64,000 nt of DNA, taken from Aquimarina latercula DSM 2041. Its GTDB lineage: Bacteria; Bacteroidota; Bacteroidia; Flavobacteriales; Flavobacteriaceae. A program made the position numbers and the translations under genes. The notes beneath the pieces were generated by a model. The model saw nothing but the letters and a program-made list of their open reading frames with translations. It made no database searches and was not told where the DNA came from. Every line of letters starts with the position of its first letter. The stretch's first letter is position 1. The stretch lies in the NCBI RefSeq assembly GCF_000430645.1, contig NZ_AUMK01000018.1:33585-97584 (forward strand). The letters are read 5' to 3'. Positions 62,938-64,000 of the stretch are shown piece by piece.

Positions 62938-64000
62938 TTACATATTAATATATAAATAACCAACCTTATTTATTGTTTGCCCCGTTTCTGTGACATATTC
63001 CAAAACATAATAATATGTTCCTACAGGTAATTTATTATTCTGTGAAATAGTAACTCTTCCATTACTTATTCCTGCAAACAATTCTACACCTGGTTGCTCA
63101 TAACCATCCTCTTCAAACACCTGAACTCCCCATCTGTTATAAATTCTTAATGTATTATCTGGGAAGTTTCTTAACCCTACAATCCTGAAATCATCATTAA
63201 TTCCATCTCCATTAGGGGTTATACCAGTATAGATTATTATTGGATCATCAGAAAGGATTTCGATCACTGTTTCATCTTCTGCATCTCCGTCATTATCAAG
63301 ATCTACATCTGTTATATCTGTAGGATCATCAGAAAGATCAATAACATCATCTCCATTTGGATCCTGACCAGTCACTGTAGCTTGATTTATAACTTCTCCT
63401 AATAGAATATCCTCTGCCGTTAATACATAAGTAGCAGTGAATGTGGTCATATCTATCTCACCAACTGCTAGATCTATTGGACCTCCAGTAACAACAATAC
63501 CTGGTAATGGATCTGTAAGAATAATATTAGTAACATCAACATTACCTGTGTTCTCTACCGTAAAGGTATACTGAATCTCATCGCCTACATTTGGCAAATC
63601 ATCACCATTAACATCAACATAGAAACCTGTCTTAGTTAAAGCTAAATTAGGTAGCTGTTCAATATCCGTAATCGTCTCATCATTTGTAGGGTCATTATCT
63701 CCATTATCATCAACAGTCTCATCTCCATTATCAGATATATCGATAACATCATTATCATCAAGATCATCTCCAATTACAGTTGCACTATTGATCACTTCTC
63801 CATTGTTAATATCAGCTTGTGAAATTGCATAAGTAGCAGTTGCCGTTCCTGTTTCTCCTGGAGCTAAAATAGATGGTGTCACTGGTAGATTAATACTTCC
63901 TGTTAGCATATCATCTATGAAGATATTATCAATTGTTACATTTCCTGTATTAGTAACTGTAAAAGTGTATGTAATAACATCTCCTACATTAGAACCACTA
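62938..64000 (-). CDS. Large repeat adhesin with CHU_C/type B T9SS sorting domain (C-terminal part, cut by window edge)
   Basis: The frame is open to the window end with no stop, so only the C-terminal 353 residues are visible; a Met at 63909 is not the start. It shows DUF11-like repeats ([16 protein letters not shown] and [17 protein letters not shown], spaced about 130 residues) with Asp-rich linkers that look calcium-binding. The last 90 residues are the gliding-associated C-terminal domain: [40 protein letters not shown]9SS type B cargo of this kind is exported and attached by the SprF-type neighbour. It is probably the first gene of an adhesin-SprF-OmpA operon. Confidence 0.93.
   Translation of the reverse strand, partial: SGSNVGDVITYTFTVTNTGNVTIDNIFIDDMLTGSINLPVTPSILAPGETGTATATYAISQADINNGEVINSATVIGDDLDDNDVIDISDNGDETVDDNGDNDPTNDETITDIEQLPNLALTKTGFYVDVNGDDLPNVGDEIQYTFTVENTGNVDVTNIILTDPLPGIVVTGGPIDLAVGEIDMTTFTATYVLTAEDILLGEVINQATVTGQDPNGDDVIDLSDDPTDITDVDLDNDGDAEDETVIEILSDDPIIIYTGITPNGDGINDDFRIVGLRNFPDNTLRIYNRWGVQVFEEDGYEQPGVELFAGISNGRVTISQNNKLPVGTYYYVLEYVTETGQTINKVGYLYINM

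Overview
The window is AT-rich bacterial chromosome from the Bacteroidota, most likely a marine, gliding member of the Flavobacteriaceae (Aquimarina-like is a guess). The evidence is a GldF/GldG gliding protein, type IX secretion (T9SS) cargo with C-terminal sorting domains, a PorP/SprF protein beside a CHU_C adhesin and an OmpA/PD40 protein, the small SRP RNA, and promoters of the Bacteroidota form TTG-N19/20-TAnnTTT(G/A). No rRNA, tRNA, CRISPR array, insertion sequence or prophage was seen. Genes are dense, on both strands, and often separated by clear intrinsic terminators.

Layout. 1-10.6 kb: the start of a CapK/PaaK-like ligase cut by the window edge, dnaK with an unusual sigma54-like promoter, serine dehydratase, a CPBP protease, panB, an RluA-type pseudouridine synthase, membrane proteins and an EamA transporter. 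10.7-15.2 kb: a complete leucine operon leuA-leuC-leuD-leuB ending in a strong terminator. 15.2-25.2 kb: purC-phoH, a SAM hydrolase-family gene, a single ORF fusing GldF to GldG, a six-cysteine leader peptide, a DinB-like protein, a VPGC thioredoxin/MsrA-like fusion and dnaN. 25.3-30.6 kb: a Crp-type regulator with a DJ-1/PfpI lipoprotein, a B-box membrane protein, a secreted multidomain endonuclease, and three tandem small Cys-rich peptides with bacteriocin-style leaders. 30.7-40.9 kb: ackA-pta, a DUF2911 protein, a TlpA-like lipoprotein, three Lys/Glu-rich exported proteins and pheT. A decayed copy of the pheT promoter and start lies 1.2 kb upstream of pheT.

41-50 kb is the most unusual part. 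A predicted one-component receptor-like protein joins an HTH domain through membrane helices to a serine beta-lactamase-fold domain. A TetR gene then faces, across a 9-bp inverted-repeat operator overlapping a promoter, a two-gene operon. That operon encodes a desaturase fused to its own flavin/2Fe-2S reductase, translationally coupled to a GMC oxidoreductase. 50-64 kb: a thioredoxin-fold lipoprotein without the CxxC motif, transaldolase/FSA, an SDR enzyme, SRP RNA with a textbook promoter, a glutaminyl cyclase, a DEAD-box helicase, small lipoproteins, TrmH, and an OmpA/PD40-PorP/SprF-CHU_C adhesin operon that runs off the right edge.

How genes work together. leuACDB makes 2-ketoisocaproate, the leucine precursor. 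ackA-pta interconverts acetyl-CoA and acetate. GldFG, the secreted nuclease and the SprF/adhesin operon belong to the gliding and T9SS cell-surface system. The TetR/desaturase-reductase/GMC module looks like a regulated lipid or isoprenoid oxidation system. The best candidates for undescribed biology are the six-Cys peptide family, the HTH-membrane-beta-lactamase fusion and the TetR-controlled self-sufficient desaturase module.
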